From Wenyingzhuangia sp. 2_MG-2023 (lineage in GTDB: Bacteria > Bacteroidota > Bacteroidia > Flavobacteriales > Flavobacteriaceae): a DNA stretch of 64,000 nt. The stretch is taken from contig NZ_JAUOSB010000003.1 in the NCBI RefSeq assembly GCF_030548295.1, forward strand, positions 179,790-243,789. The letters are read 5' to 3'. Under the pieces are notes generated by a model, which worked only from the letters and a program-made list of their open reading frames with translations, did no database searches and was not told the origin of the DNA. The translations under genes and the position numbers were made by a program. Below, piece by piece: positions 37,954-47,465 of the stretch (position 1 is the stretch's first letter; every line of letters begins with the position of its first letter).

Positions 37954-38973
37954 ATGAAATCAAACGAGCAAAATAAAATATATTACGAAGCAAATGGAAT
38001 TGTATATCACGCAGACACTTGTTTGCCACTCACTGATGCTTTTGACAGAAAAAAGTTAGATTTTCAAGCACTTGCCAGACATTCTTACCCAGGAAAAAGA
38101 CTGGATGAAAATACAAAAGGACTCAACAGCATAGGTTATTGGGATGCCAACACTCCACAAGATTGGGGTTTAGATTGGCATCGAAATGAAGGAATTGAGT
38201 TTCATTTTTTAGAATCCGGATACATGCCTTATGCTCAAGGAAATTCTGAAACCATGCTCGTTCCAGGAGACCTTACCATTACTCGTCCATGGGAAATTCA
38301 CAAAGTAGGAAGCCCGATTATTGGAATGGGAAAATTTTACTGGGTGATTATAGATTTAGGGATCCGAAGGCCACATCAAGAGTGGGAATGGCCTGATTGG
38401 ATTACGTTAACTCCTAAAGATTTGGATAGATTAACCACTGCCTTAAGAAAGAATGACAAACAAGTATGGAAAACAAACCCTAACTTTAAAGACTGTTTCT
38501 CAAAGATTTACAAAGCTATCAAACAAGACAACAATGGTAGTAGTGCTTCTTCTATTAGACTATTGGTCAACTATTTGTTACTCTTAATTCTAGAACTAAC
38601 TGATAAAGAAGACATTCCTCTAAACGAAACTTTAACTGACAGTTCTAGAAGTGTGAGATTGTTTTTAGACGAACTAGAAAACAATTTACAAAACAATTGG
38701 ACTGTAGAAGAAATGGCAAATTCAGCTGGAGTAGGATTGACTCGATTTACTTACCATTGCAAACAAATTACCAACTTAACTCCTATGAAGTATTTAAACA
38801 TCCGAAGGTTAGAAATAGCCAAAAAATTACTTATAGAGGAACCTTATTCCAACATCACCAACATTGCTTATAGTTGCGGATTCACTTCCAGTCAATATTT
38901 TTCAACCATTTTTAAGAAATATGAAAAATGCACACCAAACGAATACAAATCTAAAAATCTCTCTACCGTTTAA
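37954..38973 (+). CDS. AraC-family regulator of the downstream sugar operon
   Basis: 339 residues. The N-terminal ~150 residues resemble a cupin sensor (LDWHRNEGIEFHFLESG; VPGDLTITRPWEIH), the C-terminal ~100 residues are the AraC DNA-binding domain (NITNIAYSCGFTSSQYFSTI, then CTPNEYK). It lies directly upstream of, and in line with, the MFS/oxidoreductase/isomerase/ThuA genes, so it most likely controls them in response to a sugar. Confidence 0.88.
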   Translation: MKSNEQNKIYYEANGIVYHADTCLPLTDAFDRKKLDFQALARHSYPGKRLDENTKGLNSIGYWDANTPQDWGLDWHRNEGIEFHFLESGYMPYAQGNSETMLVPGDLTITRPWEIHKVGSPIIGMGKFYWVIIDLGIRRPHQEWEWPDWITLTPKDLDRLTTALRKNDKQVWKTNPNFKDCFSKIYKAIKQDNNGSSASSIRLLVNYLLLLILELTDKEDIPLNETLTDSSRSVRLFLDELENNLQNNWTVEEMANSAGVGLTRFTYHCKQITNLTPMKYLNIRRLEIAKKLLIEEPYSNITNIAYSCGFTSSQYFSTIFKKYEKCTPNEYKSKNLSTV

Positions 38974-39169
38974 GTTGTTTAATATTTTTCAGTGCAAAAT
39001 TGTAAACATCTTTTTAAAATAGTTGACTAATTTTACATATATCTCATTAAAAACAGATGTATACAATAGAAACAACAACAAAAATTGTTTTAAAATAAAA
39101 TTAAATCAACACTACAGATTGTTTTATGCTGCTACAAAAAGCAAAAAACGGTTCAAAAGCTACAACACT

Positions 39170-40330
39170 ATGAGTGCAATCAAAACAAAGAGACTTTTTA
39201 CAGCAAGTAGCCTTGCTCTTATTACCACTGCAATGACTTTTGCTATTAGAGCAAGATTGGAAACTGTTTTTGGACCCGAAGGTGTCGGTTTGACTTTGGA
39301 ACAAATAGGTTATGCTTTTACACCAGCTTTTTGGGGATTTACCTTAGCCATGATTATTGGTGGACCTCTGGTAGATACGTTAGGTATTAAAAGAATTACT
39401 TGGATTGCTTTTGTAACACATGCAATAGGAATTGTTTTAACACTGATGGCAAACACCATGACTTCGTTGTTTATTGCAACCTTATTTATTGGAATAGGAA
39501 ACGGAATGGTAGAAGCTGCACTGAACCCCATGATTGCTTCTATGTATACCAACCAAAAAACAAAAATGCTGAATAGATTCCATGTATGGTTTCCTGGGGG
39601 AATTGTTATAGGTTCTTTAGTCGGTTATTTGATTATGGATGTTTTAGGATTGGATTGGCAATATATGGTTGCTACTTTATTCCTTCCATTAATGGCCTAT
39701 GGAGCACTATTTTACGGACAAAATTTTCCATTAACTGAGCGTATGCAAATGGGAATTAGCAACGGAAAAATGTTAGCTAGTTTAGGAAAACCATTATTTC
39801 TATTCATGGTATTTTGCATGTTTTTAACTGCCGCTTCAGAATTAGGAACCACACAACGAATAGAATCTTTATTAAAAACCTCTGTGACAGCTCCTTTGTT
39901 AGTTTTGGCTTTTATCAATGGAATTATGGCCTTAGGCAGGTTATTTGCAGGAAATATAGTACACAAACTAAAACCTTCGGGAATGTTGTTGTATTCTGCT
40001 ATTTTAACTTTTGCTGGACTTTGGTTACTAACCATTTCTACTGGAGGAATGACTTTTGTAGCTGCTGCAGTTTTTGCTTTAGGAGTTACTTTTTTCTGGC
40101 CTACGATGCTAGGTTTTGTAGCCGAATACTTACCCGAAACTGGAGCTTTAGGACTTTCTATTATGGGAGGAGCAGGAATGTTATCTGTTTCCATTGTTTT
40201 ACCAATTATGGGAAATTTAATGGACAATGCCAATGCTACCGAAGCTTTAAAAACCATGTCTATTTTACCAGCAATTCTGATTTTTTGTTTTGCAGGATTA
40301 TCTATATTTATGAAAAAACAACAGAAATAA
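39170..40330 (+). CDS. MFS sugar transporter
   Basis: 386 residues from ATG 39170 (MSAIKTKRLFTASSLALIT). An in-frame ATG at 39023 would add 49 polar residues not typical of the family and was rejected. About twelve membrane helices; the MFS loop-2 motif appears as GGPLVDTLGIKRI. First gene of a catabolic operon, 28 bases before the oxidoreductase. The substrate is probably a sugar or sugar acid used by the following enzymes. Confidence 0.88.
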   Translation: MSAIKTKRLFTASSLALITTAMTFAIRARLETVFGPEGVGLTLEQIGYAFTPAFWGFTLAMIIGGPLVDTLGIKRITWIAFVTHAIGIVLTLMANTMTSLFIATLFIGIGNGMVEAALNPMIASMYTNQKTKMLNRFHVWFPGGIVIGSLVGYLIMDVLGLDWQYMVATLFLPLMAYGALFYGQNFPLTERMQMGISNGKMLASLGKPLFLFMVFCMFLTAASELGTTQRIESLLKTSVTAPLLVLAFINGIMALGRLFAGNIVHKLKPSGMLLYSAILTFAGLWLLTISTGGMTFVAAAVFALGVTFFWPTMLGFVAEYLPETGALGLSIMGGAGMLSVSIVLPIMGNLMDNANATEALKTMSILPAILIFCFAGLSIFMKKQQK

Positions 40331-40358
40331 TCAACAAAAATTAACCAAATAAGTATAC

Positions 40359-41501
40359 ATGAAAAAAATTAAAATGGGAATGATTGGAGGAGGTATTGGC
40401 TCTTTTATTGGAGATGTACACCGAAAAGCTGCCAGTATTGACGGAATGATTGAATTGGTCTGTGGGGCTTTTAGTAGCAACCCTAAAACTTCTATTGAAT
40501 CTGGAAAAAAACTCGGAATTTCAGAAAATAGATGTTACGCCAATTACACCGAAATGATCCAAAAAGAAAAAGAACTACCTACAGAAGAACGAATGGATTT
40601 TGTAGCCATTGTCACTCCAAATCACATGCACTTTCCTCCTGCCAAATTAGCTTTGCAGAGTGGCTTTCATGTAGTTTGTGATAAACCTGTAACTCTAACT
40701 CTAGAAGAAGCTATTGAACTAGAACAAGTGATTACAGAAAGTGGAAAACTTTTTGCTCTTACACACAATTACACAGGACATCCTATGGTAAAACAAGCCA
40801 AAGCGATGATTGAAAATGGAGATCTTGGAAACATTCGAAAAATTCAAGTGCAATATTTACAAGGTTGGCTAGCAACATCTGTTGAGAAAACAGGACAAAA
40901 GCAAGCTGCTTGGAGAATTGATCCTAAAAAATCTGGAATTGGAGGAGCTTTAGGTGATATTGGTACGCATGCCGAAAACTTGACAGAATATATTACAGGG
41001 TTAAAAATAAAAGAAATTGCTGCAGACTTGGGTCGTTTTGGAGAAGGAAGAACCTTAGACGATGACGGAAATATGTTGATTAGAATGGAAAATGGAGCCA
41101 AAGGAACTATCTCTATTTCACAAATTGCTTTGGGTGAAGAAAACAATTTAGCAATTAAAGTATATGGTGAGAAAGGTGCTATTGAATGGCATCAAGAGCA
41201 ACCTAATGAATTGATTACACGCTGGCTAAACGAGCCTAAAAAAATATACACTCCTAATGGTAATGGTTTGTATCCGCAAGCCTTGGAAATCTCTAGAATT
41301 CCAGCAGGACATCCCGAAGGATATTTGGAAGCTTTTGCTACCATTTACAAAAACTTCACAAAACATTTAACAGCTGTAAACAATCATCAATCTCTAGAAA
41401 AAATAGACTATCCTACCATACAAGATGGAATTAGAGGAATGAAATTTATATACGCTGCTGTAAATAGTGATCAAAACAATGCCTCTTGGGTACAAATCTA
41501 A
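40359..41501 (+). CDS. Gfo/Idh/MocA-family oxidoreductase
   Basis: 380 residues. N-terminal Rossmann motif GMIGGGIGSFIG and the family Lys-Pro in CDKPVTLTLEEA (usually EKP); C-terminal substrate domain with GGALGDIGTHAENL. It oxidises or reduces a sugar, often at C3, with NAD(P). It lies between a transporter and a sugar isomerase, 11 bases before the latter. Confidence 0.9.
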   Translation: MKKIKMGMIGGGIGSFIGDVHRKAASIDGMIELVCGAFSSNPKTSIESGKKLGISENRCYANYTEMIQKEKELPTEERMDFVAIVTPNHMHFPPAKLALQSGFHVVCDKPVTLTLEEAIELEQVITESGKLFALTHNYTGHPMVKQAKAMIENGDLGNIRKIQVQYLQGWLATSVEKTGQKQAAWRIDPKKSGIGGALGDIGTHAENLTEYITGLKIKEIAADLGRFGEGRTLDDDGNMLIRMENGAKGTISISQIALGEENNLAIKVYGEKGAIEWHQEQPNELITRWLNEPKKIYTPNGNGLYPQALEISRIPAGHPEGYLEAFATIYKNFTKHLTAVNNHQSLEKIDYPTIQDGIRGMKFIYAAVNSDQNNASWVQI

Positions 41502-41512
41502 AAACAAAAACT

Positions 41513-42571
41513 ATGAGTACAATTAAAGGACCCGCAGTATTTTTAGCTCAATTCATGGGTAACGAAGAGCCTTTCAATAATTTAGACTCTCTGTGTAAAT
41601 GGGCAGCAAATTTAGGATACAAAGGTATTCAGATTCCAACTTGGGAAACTGCATTGATAGATTTAGACAAAGCTGCAAATAGTCAAATTTATTGTGATGA
41701 ATTAAAAGGAAAAGTAAACTCCTATGGCTTAGAAATCACAGAACTTTCTACACATTTACAAGGACAATTAGTGGCTGTGAACCCAGCTTACGATACCATG
41801 TTTGATGGATTTGCTCCTGACAACGTAAAAAACAATCCAAAAGCTAGAACTGACTGGGCTATTGATACCGTAAAAAAAGCAGGGTCTGCAAGCGGAAAAT
41901 TAGGCCTGACTTCTCATGCTACTTTTTCAGGAGCTCTGTTATGGCATACTGTATATCCTTGGCCACAACGTCCTAATGGGTTGGTTACAATGGGCTTTGA
42001 AGAATTGGCAAAAAGATGGACTCCAATTCTAAATCATTTTGATGAACATGGTGTAGATGTTTGTTACGAATTGCACCCTGGAGAAGACCTACACGATGGT
42101 GTGTCTTTTGAACGTTTTTTAGAAGCCACCAACAATCACAAAAGAGCAAATATCTTATACGATCCAAGCCATTTTGTATTGCAACAATTAGACTATTTAG
42201 CTTTTATTGATATTTATCACGAACGCATCAAAGCGTTTCATGTAAAAGATGCTGAGTTTAATTCAACAGGAAAACAAGGTGTATATGGTGGTTATAGTGA
42301 TTGGGTAGACAGAGCAGGTAGGTTTAGATCATTAGGAGATGGCCAAACTGATTTTGCCGCTATTTTCTCTAAATTAACACAGTACAATTGTGACGTATGG
42401 GCAGTTATGGAATGGGAATGTTGTCTAAAATCTCCGGAACAAGGAGCTAGTGAAGGAGCTCCATTTATTCAAAAACATATTATAGAAGCAACTCAAAAAA
42501 CCTTTGATGATTTTGCTGGAGGAGAAATTGACAAGGAACAATTGAAAACTATCTTAGGATTGTCATCCTAA
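41513..42571 (+). CDS. Sugar phosphate isomerase/epimerase-like TIM barrel
   Basis: 352 residues from ATG 41513; a longer frame from 41486 overlaps the upstream gene and is unlikely. AP-endonuclease-2-type TIM barrel with metal-ligand candidates in CYELHPGEDLHDG, YDPSHFVLQQ, KAFHVKDAEF and VMEWECC. It probably epimerises or isomerises the product of the oxidoreductase. Confidence 0.87.
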   Translation: MSTIKGPAVFLAQFMGNEEPFNNLDSLCKWAANLGYKGIQIPTWETALIDLDKAANSQIYCDELKGKVNSYGLEITELSTHLQGQLVAVNPAYDTMFDGFAPDNVKNNPKARTDWAIDTVKKAGSASGKLGLTSHATFSGALLWHTVYPWPQRPNGLVTMGFEELAKRWTPILNHFDEHGVDVCYELHPGEDLHDGVSFERFLEATNNHKRANILYDPSHFVLQQLDYLAFIDIYHERIKAFHVKDAEFNSTGKQGVYGGYSDWVDRAGRFRSLGDGQTDFAAIFSKLTQYNCDVWAVMEWECCLKSPEQGASEGAPFIQKHIIEATQKTFDDFAGGEIDKEQLKTILGLSS

Positions 42572-42615
42572 CCAATTAAAAGAATCTAACTTTTCCTGTC
42601 TTAAATTTTAAACAC

Positions 42616-43590
42616 ATGAAAAAATTAAAATTATATTCTCTTTTATTTTTAGCAGTCTCCACGGGTAGTACTTGTTTGGCTCAAGCAAAAATAAAAGCAT
42701 TGATTATTGATGGCCAAAACAACCATTCTATTTGGCCAAAATCTACCATCATGATTCAACAATACTTAGAAGAAACAGGCTTGTTTAAAGTTGATATTGC
42801 TCGAACTAAATTTGTTAATAACTCTAAAAAATTTCAAGATTGGTTGTCATTTGCCAACCTTCCTAAAAGCACAGAAGGACCTCCAAAAACAGACCCCGAT
42901 TTCCATCCTGATTTTTCTAAATACGATGTCGTTGTTTCTAATTTTGGATTTAAAGCTGCTCCATGGTCATCAGAAACTCAGAAAGATTTTGAAAAATACA
43001 TGAAAAAAGGAGGAGGTTTTGTAAGTATTCACGCTGCAGACAATTGTTTTCCTAAGTGGGAAGCCTACAATCAAATGATTGGTATCGGTGGTTGGGGAGG
43101 TAGAACAGAAAAAAATGGTCCTTACCTTTATGTTGATCACAATAACAAACCTCACAAAGATTACAGTCTAGGTCCTGGAGGAAAACATGCCAAAAGAACT
43201 GAATTTGTAGTAACTACTTTTAACAGTAAACATCCCATTACAAAAGGATTTCCTAAAGAATGGCTACATACCTCTGATGAATGTTACACCTATTTGAGAG
43301 GACCTGCTAAAAGTGTAACCATTTTAGCAACTTCTGTTTCTGCTCTAAAAAAAACAGAATTGAACCAAAAAGAACCTGTAGTCATGACTATTAAATATAA
43401 AAAAGGGAGAATTTTTCATACTACTTTAGGACATGATGAGACTTCTTTTAGCTCTGTAGGTTTGATTACACTCATACAAAGAGGCACAGAGTGGGCTGCA
43501 ACAGGGAGGGTAACACAAAAACAACTTCCTAGTGATTTTCCAACACCTGATAAAAGTTCATCAAGAACCTTTCAATACATCACAAAATAA
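42616..43590 (+). CDS. Secreted ThuA-domain protein
   Basis: 324 residues with a signal peptide (LLFLAVSTGSTCLAQA). ThuA-like class-I amidotransferase fold: KALIIDGQNNH at the start, GGGFVSIHAADNCF in the middle and GRIFHTTLGHDETSF near the end. No glutaminase Cys is apparent, as usual in ThuA. ThuA domains occur with sugar catabolic genes, originally trehalose. Last gene of the operon, closed by a strong bidirectional terminator. Confidence 0.88.
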   Translation: MKKLKLYSLLFLAVSTGSTCLAQAKIKALIIDGQNNHSIWPKSTIMIQQYLEETGLFKVDIARTKFVNNSKKFQDWLSFANLPKSTEGPPKTDPDFHPDFSKYDVVVSNFGFKAAPWSSETQKDFEKYMKKGGGFVSIHAADNCFPKWEAYNQMIGIGGWGGRTEKNGPYLYVDHNNKPHKDYSLGPGGKHAKRTEFVVTTFNSKHPITKGFPKEWLHTSDECYTYLRGPAKSVTILATSVSALKKTELNQKEPVVMTIKYKKGRIFHTTLGHDETSFSSVGLITLIQRGTEWAATGRVTQKQLPSDFPTPDKSSSRTFQYITK

Positions 43591-43600
43591 TTACAACAAA

Positions 43601-43630
43601 AAAAGGCTTACCAAATTTGGTAAGCCTTTT
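43601..43630. terminator. Bidirectional terminator between the ThuA gene and efp
   Basis: A perfect 30-bp palindrome with the core AAGGCTTACC/GGTAAGCCTT and A/T runs on both sides. It ends the plus-strand sugar operon and the minus-strand lpx-efp operon. Confidence 0.92.
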
Positions 43631-43650
43631 TTTATTTGTGTAAACTACAA

Positions 43651-44217
43651 TTATTCTTTGATACGTTCTTGGTAAGTTCCTTTTGCCGTTTCAATTTTAA
43701 TTTTATCCCCTTCGTTTATAAACAAAGGAACATTTACAGAAGCTCCTGTTTCAACAGTAGCTGGTTTAGTCGCATTGGTTGCTGTATTTCCTTTGATACC
43801 TGGTTCTGTATAAGTTACTTCTAAAATAACCGACTGAGGCATATCTACAGACAAAGGCATTTCATCCTCTGCACGAACAATAATGGTAACAACTTCTCCT
43901 TCTTTTAACAAATCAGGAGCATCTAATGCTGTTTTTTCTAAAGTAATTTGATTGTAGTCATCTGTATTCATAAAGTTGAACGTATCCCCTTCTGCATACA
44001 AATATTGATACTTTCTAGTTTCTACTCTAACCTCTTCAATCTTATGCCCTGCAGAAAAAGTATTATCAATTACTTTCCCACTTGTCAAACTTTTCAATTT
44101 AGTTCTAACAAACGCAGGTCCTTTTCCAGGTTTTACGTGTTGAAACTCTGTTACTTTGTACGTATCACTATTGTAAACAATACACAATCCGTTTCTAATA
44201 TCTGATGTTGTTGCCAT
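43651..44217 (-). CDS. efp: Elongation factor P
   Basis: 188 residues, three beta-barrel domains. The tip Lys is in HVKPGKGPAFVR, position ~32. EF-P relieves ribosome stalling at proline runs. No epmA or earP partner is seen here. Last gene of the lpx operon, 15 bases after lpxA. Confidence 0.96.
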   Translation of the reverse strand: MATTSDIRNGLCIVYNSDTYKVTEFQHVKPGKGPAFVRTKLKSLTSGKVIDNTFSAGHKIEEVRVETRKYQYLYAEGDTFNFMNTDDYNQITLEKTALDAPDLLKEGEVVTIIVRAEDEMPLSVDMPQSVILEVTYTEPGIKGNTATNATKPATVETGASVNVPLFINEGDKIKIETAKGTYQERIKE

Positions 44218-44231
44218 CTAAAATTTATTTC

Positions 44232-45014
44232 TTAATTATTAAAATATCCTTTCATTATACCTCTATGAGAAGTTTGTATAAATCTAATGATTTCATCTCT
44301 CTCGGTAGTCGCTTCCATTTCAGCTTCTATAATTCTAATTGCTTGAGTATTGTTGTATTTACTTTGGAATAAAATTCTATAAATATTCTGAATTTCATGA
44401 ATTTTTTCAGCAGTAAAACCTCTTCTTCTCAATCCTACAGAATTAATACCGACATAAGATAATGGCTCTCTTGCTGCTTTTACAAAAGGAGGTACATCTT
44501 TTCTAACCAAAGACCCACCTGTTACAAATGCATGATCTCCAATAGAACAAAACTGGTGAATAGCTGTCATTCCAGCTAAAATTACACTGTTACCAATTTT
44601 AGCATGTCCTGCCAAAGTACTTCCGTTTGAAAAAATACAATTATCACCTACAACACAATCGTGCGCAATGTGACAGTAAGCCATAATCAAACAGTTATCT
44701 CCAACAACTGTTTTCATTCTATCTGCTGTTCCTCTATTAATAGTAACACACTCTCTAATGGTTACATTGTTACCAATAATTGTAGTGGTTTCTTCTCCAT
44801 TGTATTTTAAATCTTGTGGCATTGCAGAAATTACTGCTCCAGGAAAAATTTTACAATTTTCTCCAATAATTGCCCCTTCCATAATGGTTACATTTGAACC
44901 AATCCAAGTTCCAGAACCGATTGTTACATTGTTGTGAATGGTCGTGAAAGGCTCTATCACAACATTACGTGCAATTTTTGCTCCTGGGTGAATATATGCT
45001 AAAGGTTGATTCAT
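44232..45014 (-). CDS. lpxA: UDP-N-acetylglucosamine acyltransferase
   Basis: 260 residues, left-handed beta-helix of hexapeptide repeats (e.g. IGENCKIFPGAVI), catalytic His in YCHIAHDCVVGDNC, and a helical C-terminal domain starting near GLRRRGFTAEKI. It performs the first step of lipid A synthesis. Four bases downstream of lpxC/fabZ. Confidence 0.96.
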   Translation of the reverse strand: MNQPLAYIHPGAKIARNVVIEPFTTIHNNVTIGSGTWIGSNVTIMEGAIIGENCKIFPGAVISAMPQDLKYNGEETTTIIGNNVTIRECVTINRGTADRMKTVVGDNCLIMAYCHIAHDCVVGDNCIFSNGSTLAGHAKIGNSVILAGMTAIHQFCSIGDHAFVTGGSLVRKDVPPFVKAAREPLSYVGINSVGLRRRGFTAEKIHEIQNIYRILFQSKYNNTQAIRIIEAEMEATTERDEIIRFIQTSHRGIMKGYFNN

Positions 45015-45018
45015 GAGT

Positions 45019-46410
45019 TTATTTTATTTTCTTTGATATTTGAGCCATTAATTCGGCCTCTACTACTACTTTCCCATTGGCATAACCAACAGATTTCATA
45101 TGACAAATTCCTCTTCTAATTGGAGAAATCAATTCTGCTTTAAAAATTAACGTATCACCTGGTAAAACTTTTTGTTTGAATTTAACATTGTCCATTTTCA
45201 TGAAATATGTCAAATAATTTTCAGGATCTGGAACGGTACTCAACACCAAAATACCTCCACATTGAGCCATAGCTTCTACCTGCATAACTCCAGGCATTAC
45301 AGGTGCTTCAGGAAAATGACCTACAAAGAAAGGCTCATTCATAGAAACGTTTTTCATTCCTACTACAAAATCGTCTCCCAAGTCCAAAATTCTATCAATC
45401 AACAAAAATGGAGGCCTGTGTGGCAATAATTTCATAATTTGATTGATGTCCATCAAAGGTGGCTGATTCAAATCATAATTAGGTACTGCATTTCTCTTTT
45501 CTTGTTTGATGATGTTTGCCAATCGTTTTCCAAACAAAGTATTTACTTTGTGACCTGGTTTGTTTGCTATAACTTTTCCTCTAATACGAGTTCCCACCAA
45601 AGCCAAATCTCCAATAACATCTAACAATTTGTGCTTTGCAGCTTCGTTTGCCCAATGCAATTCTAAATTGTCTAGAATACCATTTGTTGTTACTTTGATC
45701 TCATCTTTCCCAAAAGCCTTTTTTAGCTTTTCTAAAGTATCATCAGAAATATCTTTATCTACATAAACAATTGCATTGTTTAAATCACCTCCTTTTATTA
45801 AGTTGTGTTCCAACAACATTTCTAATTCGTGTAAAAAACTAAAAGTTCTTGCTGCTGATATCTCTTTTTTAAAGTCAGAAATGGTATTCAATGTAGCGTT
45901 TTGAGTTCCTAAAATTTGAGTCCCAAAATCTACCATTGTGGTTACTTGATATTCATCTGCAGGCATTAGAATAATTTCACTTCCTGTAGCTTCATCTTTG
46001 TAAGAAATAACCTCTTTTACTATATATTCTTCTACTTCGGCTTCTTGTTCTACAATTCCTGCTGATTCTAAAGCTTCTACAAAAAACTTAGAAGAACCAT
46101 CCATTATTGGAGGTTCCGAAGCATCAATTTCAATAATTAAATTGTCTATTTGTAATCCAACAGCAGCAGCCAATACATGTTCCGAAGTATTGATACTGAT
46201 TCCTTTCTTTTCAAGATTAGTTCCTCTTTCAGTTTCGGTAACAAACTCAACTCTTGCTTCAATCGTTGGGTTTCCTTCTAAATCTACACGAACAAATGTA
46301 TATCCACTATTTTCAGGAGCAGGTTTAAAAACCATTGTTACATTTTTTCCAGTATGCAGACCAACACCTGTTAACGTAACCTCTTTTTGGATTGTTTTTT
46401 GTTTTAGCAT
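45019..46410 (-). CDS. lpxC: Bifunctional LpxC deacetylase / FabZ dehydratase
   Basis: 463 residues. Residues ~1-305 are LpxC, with zinc ligands in SEHVLAA and AKHKLLDVIGD. Residues ~320-463 are FabZ, with LLPHRPPFLLIDR and GHFPEAPVMPGVMQVEAMAQ. The fusion is the usual arrangement in Bacteroidota and couples lipid A synthesis to fatty-acid elongation. Confidence 0.97.
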   Translation of the reverse strand: MLKQKTIQKEVTLTGVGLHTGKNVTMVFKPAPENSGYTFVRVDLEGNPTIEARVEFVTETERGTNLEKKGISINTSEHVLAAAVGLQIDNLIIEIDASEPPIMDGSSKFFVEALESAGIVEQEAEVEEYIVKEVISYKDEATGSEIILMPADEYQVTTMVDFGTQILGTQNATLNTISDFKKEISAARTFSFLHELEMLLEHNLIKGGDLNNAIVYVDKDISDDTLEKLKKAFGKDEIKVTTNGILDNLELHWANEAAKHKLLDVIGDLALVGTRIRGKVIANKPGHKVNTLFGKRLANIIKQEKRNAVPNYDLNQPPLMDINQIMKLLPHRPPFLLIDRILDLGDDFVVGMKNVSMNEPFFVGHFPEAPVMPGVMQVEAMAQCGGILVLSTVPDPENYLTYFMKMDNVKFKQKVLPGDTLIFKAELISPIRRGICHMKSVGYANGKVVVEAELMAQISKKIK

Positions 46411-46430
46411 TACTTATACTTTTTTAAAGC

Positions 46431-47435
46431 TTATTTATTTTTTAATTCTTCGATAATAGATGGCAATTTTTTGAAATAGACATACGATTTATTATAATCG
46501 TTGTAATTCATAGAAGGAATTCCTCTGATAATAGCTCCGTCTTTTATGTTTTTTGCCACTCCTGTTTTGGCAGAAATTTTCACATTATTACCAACACTTA
46601 TGTGTCCTGAAATTCCAACTTGCCCACCAATCATACAATTGTCACCTACTGAGCTAGAACCAGCAATTCCTGACTGAGAAGCCATCACTGTGTTTTTACC
46701 AATTGTGGCATTGTGAGCAACCTGTGTTAAATTGTCTAATTTTACTCCTTTTCCTATAACAGTTGACCCCATAGTTGCTCTATCTATGGTAGAATTGGCT
46801 CCTATGTCTACATTGTCGTGTATGATTACATTTCCTATCTGTGGAATTGTTTTATATTCCCCTGTTTCTGTAGGAGCAAAACCAAAACCATCGGAACCAA
46901 CTACAACACCTGCATGAATTTTACAATTGTTTCCTATTTCACAATCAGAATATACTTTTACACCTGCATACAAGGTTGTATTGTCTTTAACAATCACATT
47001 GTCACCAATATAACACCCTGGATATATTTTAACATTATTTCCTAAAACTGCATTGGCTCCTATATAAACAAAGGCTCCAATATAAGCATCACTACCTATT
47101 TTTGCAGTTTCTGAAATACTTACAGGAGATTCAATTCCTGATTTTTGATTTTTATATTCATTGTAAAATTCCAAAATTTGTGTAAAAGCCTGATAAGCAT
47201 CTTGTACTTTTATCAAAGTAGCGCTAATTTCTTTTGCTGGTACAAAATCACTATTTACAATTACAATAGATGCATTTGTAGAATATATATAATTTGTGTA
47301 TTTTGGATTGGACAAAAAAGTCATTGAACCTTTTTCTCCTTCTTCTATTTTACTTAATGTAGATACTGTAGCAGACGAATCACCAACGATCTCCCCCCCT
47401 AAAATTTCTGCTATCTGTGTTGCTTTAAATTCCAT
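46431..47435 (-). CDS. lpxD: UDP-3-O-(3-hydroxyacyl)glucosamine N-acyltransferase
   Basis: 334 residues from ATG 47435 (MEFKATQIAEIL). A TTG at 47444 lies inside the likely -7 box and was rejected. N-terminal uridine-binding domain, then hexapeptide repeats with catalytic His in QVAHNATIGKNTV and HAGVVVGSDGFGFAP. Third enzyme of lipid A synthesis; followed by lpxC/fabZ, lpxA and efp in one operon. Confidence 0.95.
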   Translation of the reverse strand: MEFKATQIAEILGGEIVGDSSATVSTLSKIEEGEKGSMTFLSNPKYTNYIYSTNASIVIVNSDFVPAKEISATLIKVQDAYQAFTQILEFYNEYKNQKSGIESPVSISETAKIGSDAYIGAFVYIGANAVLGNNVKIYPGCYIGDNVIVKDNTTLYAGVKVYSDCEIGNNCKIHAGVVVGSDGFGFAPTETGEYKTIPQIGNVIIHDNVDIGANSTIDRATMGSTVIGKGVKLDNLTQVAHNATIGKNTVMASQSGIAGSSSVGDNCMIGGQVGISGHISVGNNVKISAKTGVAKNIKDGAIIRGIPSMNYNDYNKSYVYFKKLPSIIEELKNK

Positions 47436-47441
47436 TATTGG

Positions 47442-47449
47442 CAAAAGTA
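47442..47449 (-). promoter_or_regulatory. Possible -7 box for lpxD
   Basis: TACTTTTG on the minus strand matches TAnnTTTG, only 6 bases from the lpxD ATG, so any transcript from it would be leaderless or nearly so. The HD-domain gene upstream may alternatively read through. Confidence 0.35.
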
Positions 47450-47465
47450 TGAAATTAAATTATAT

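Noticed and set aside
39712..40257. Long antisense ORF within the MFS gene
   Set aside because: Opposite-strand shadow of a membrane protein gene; the sense frame has twelve helices and MFS motifs.
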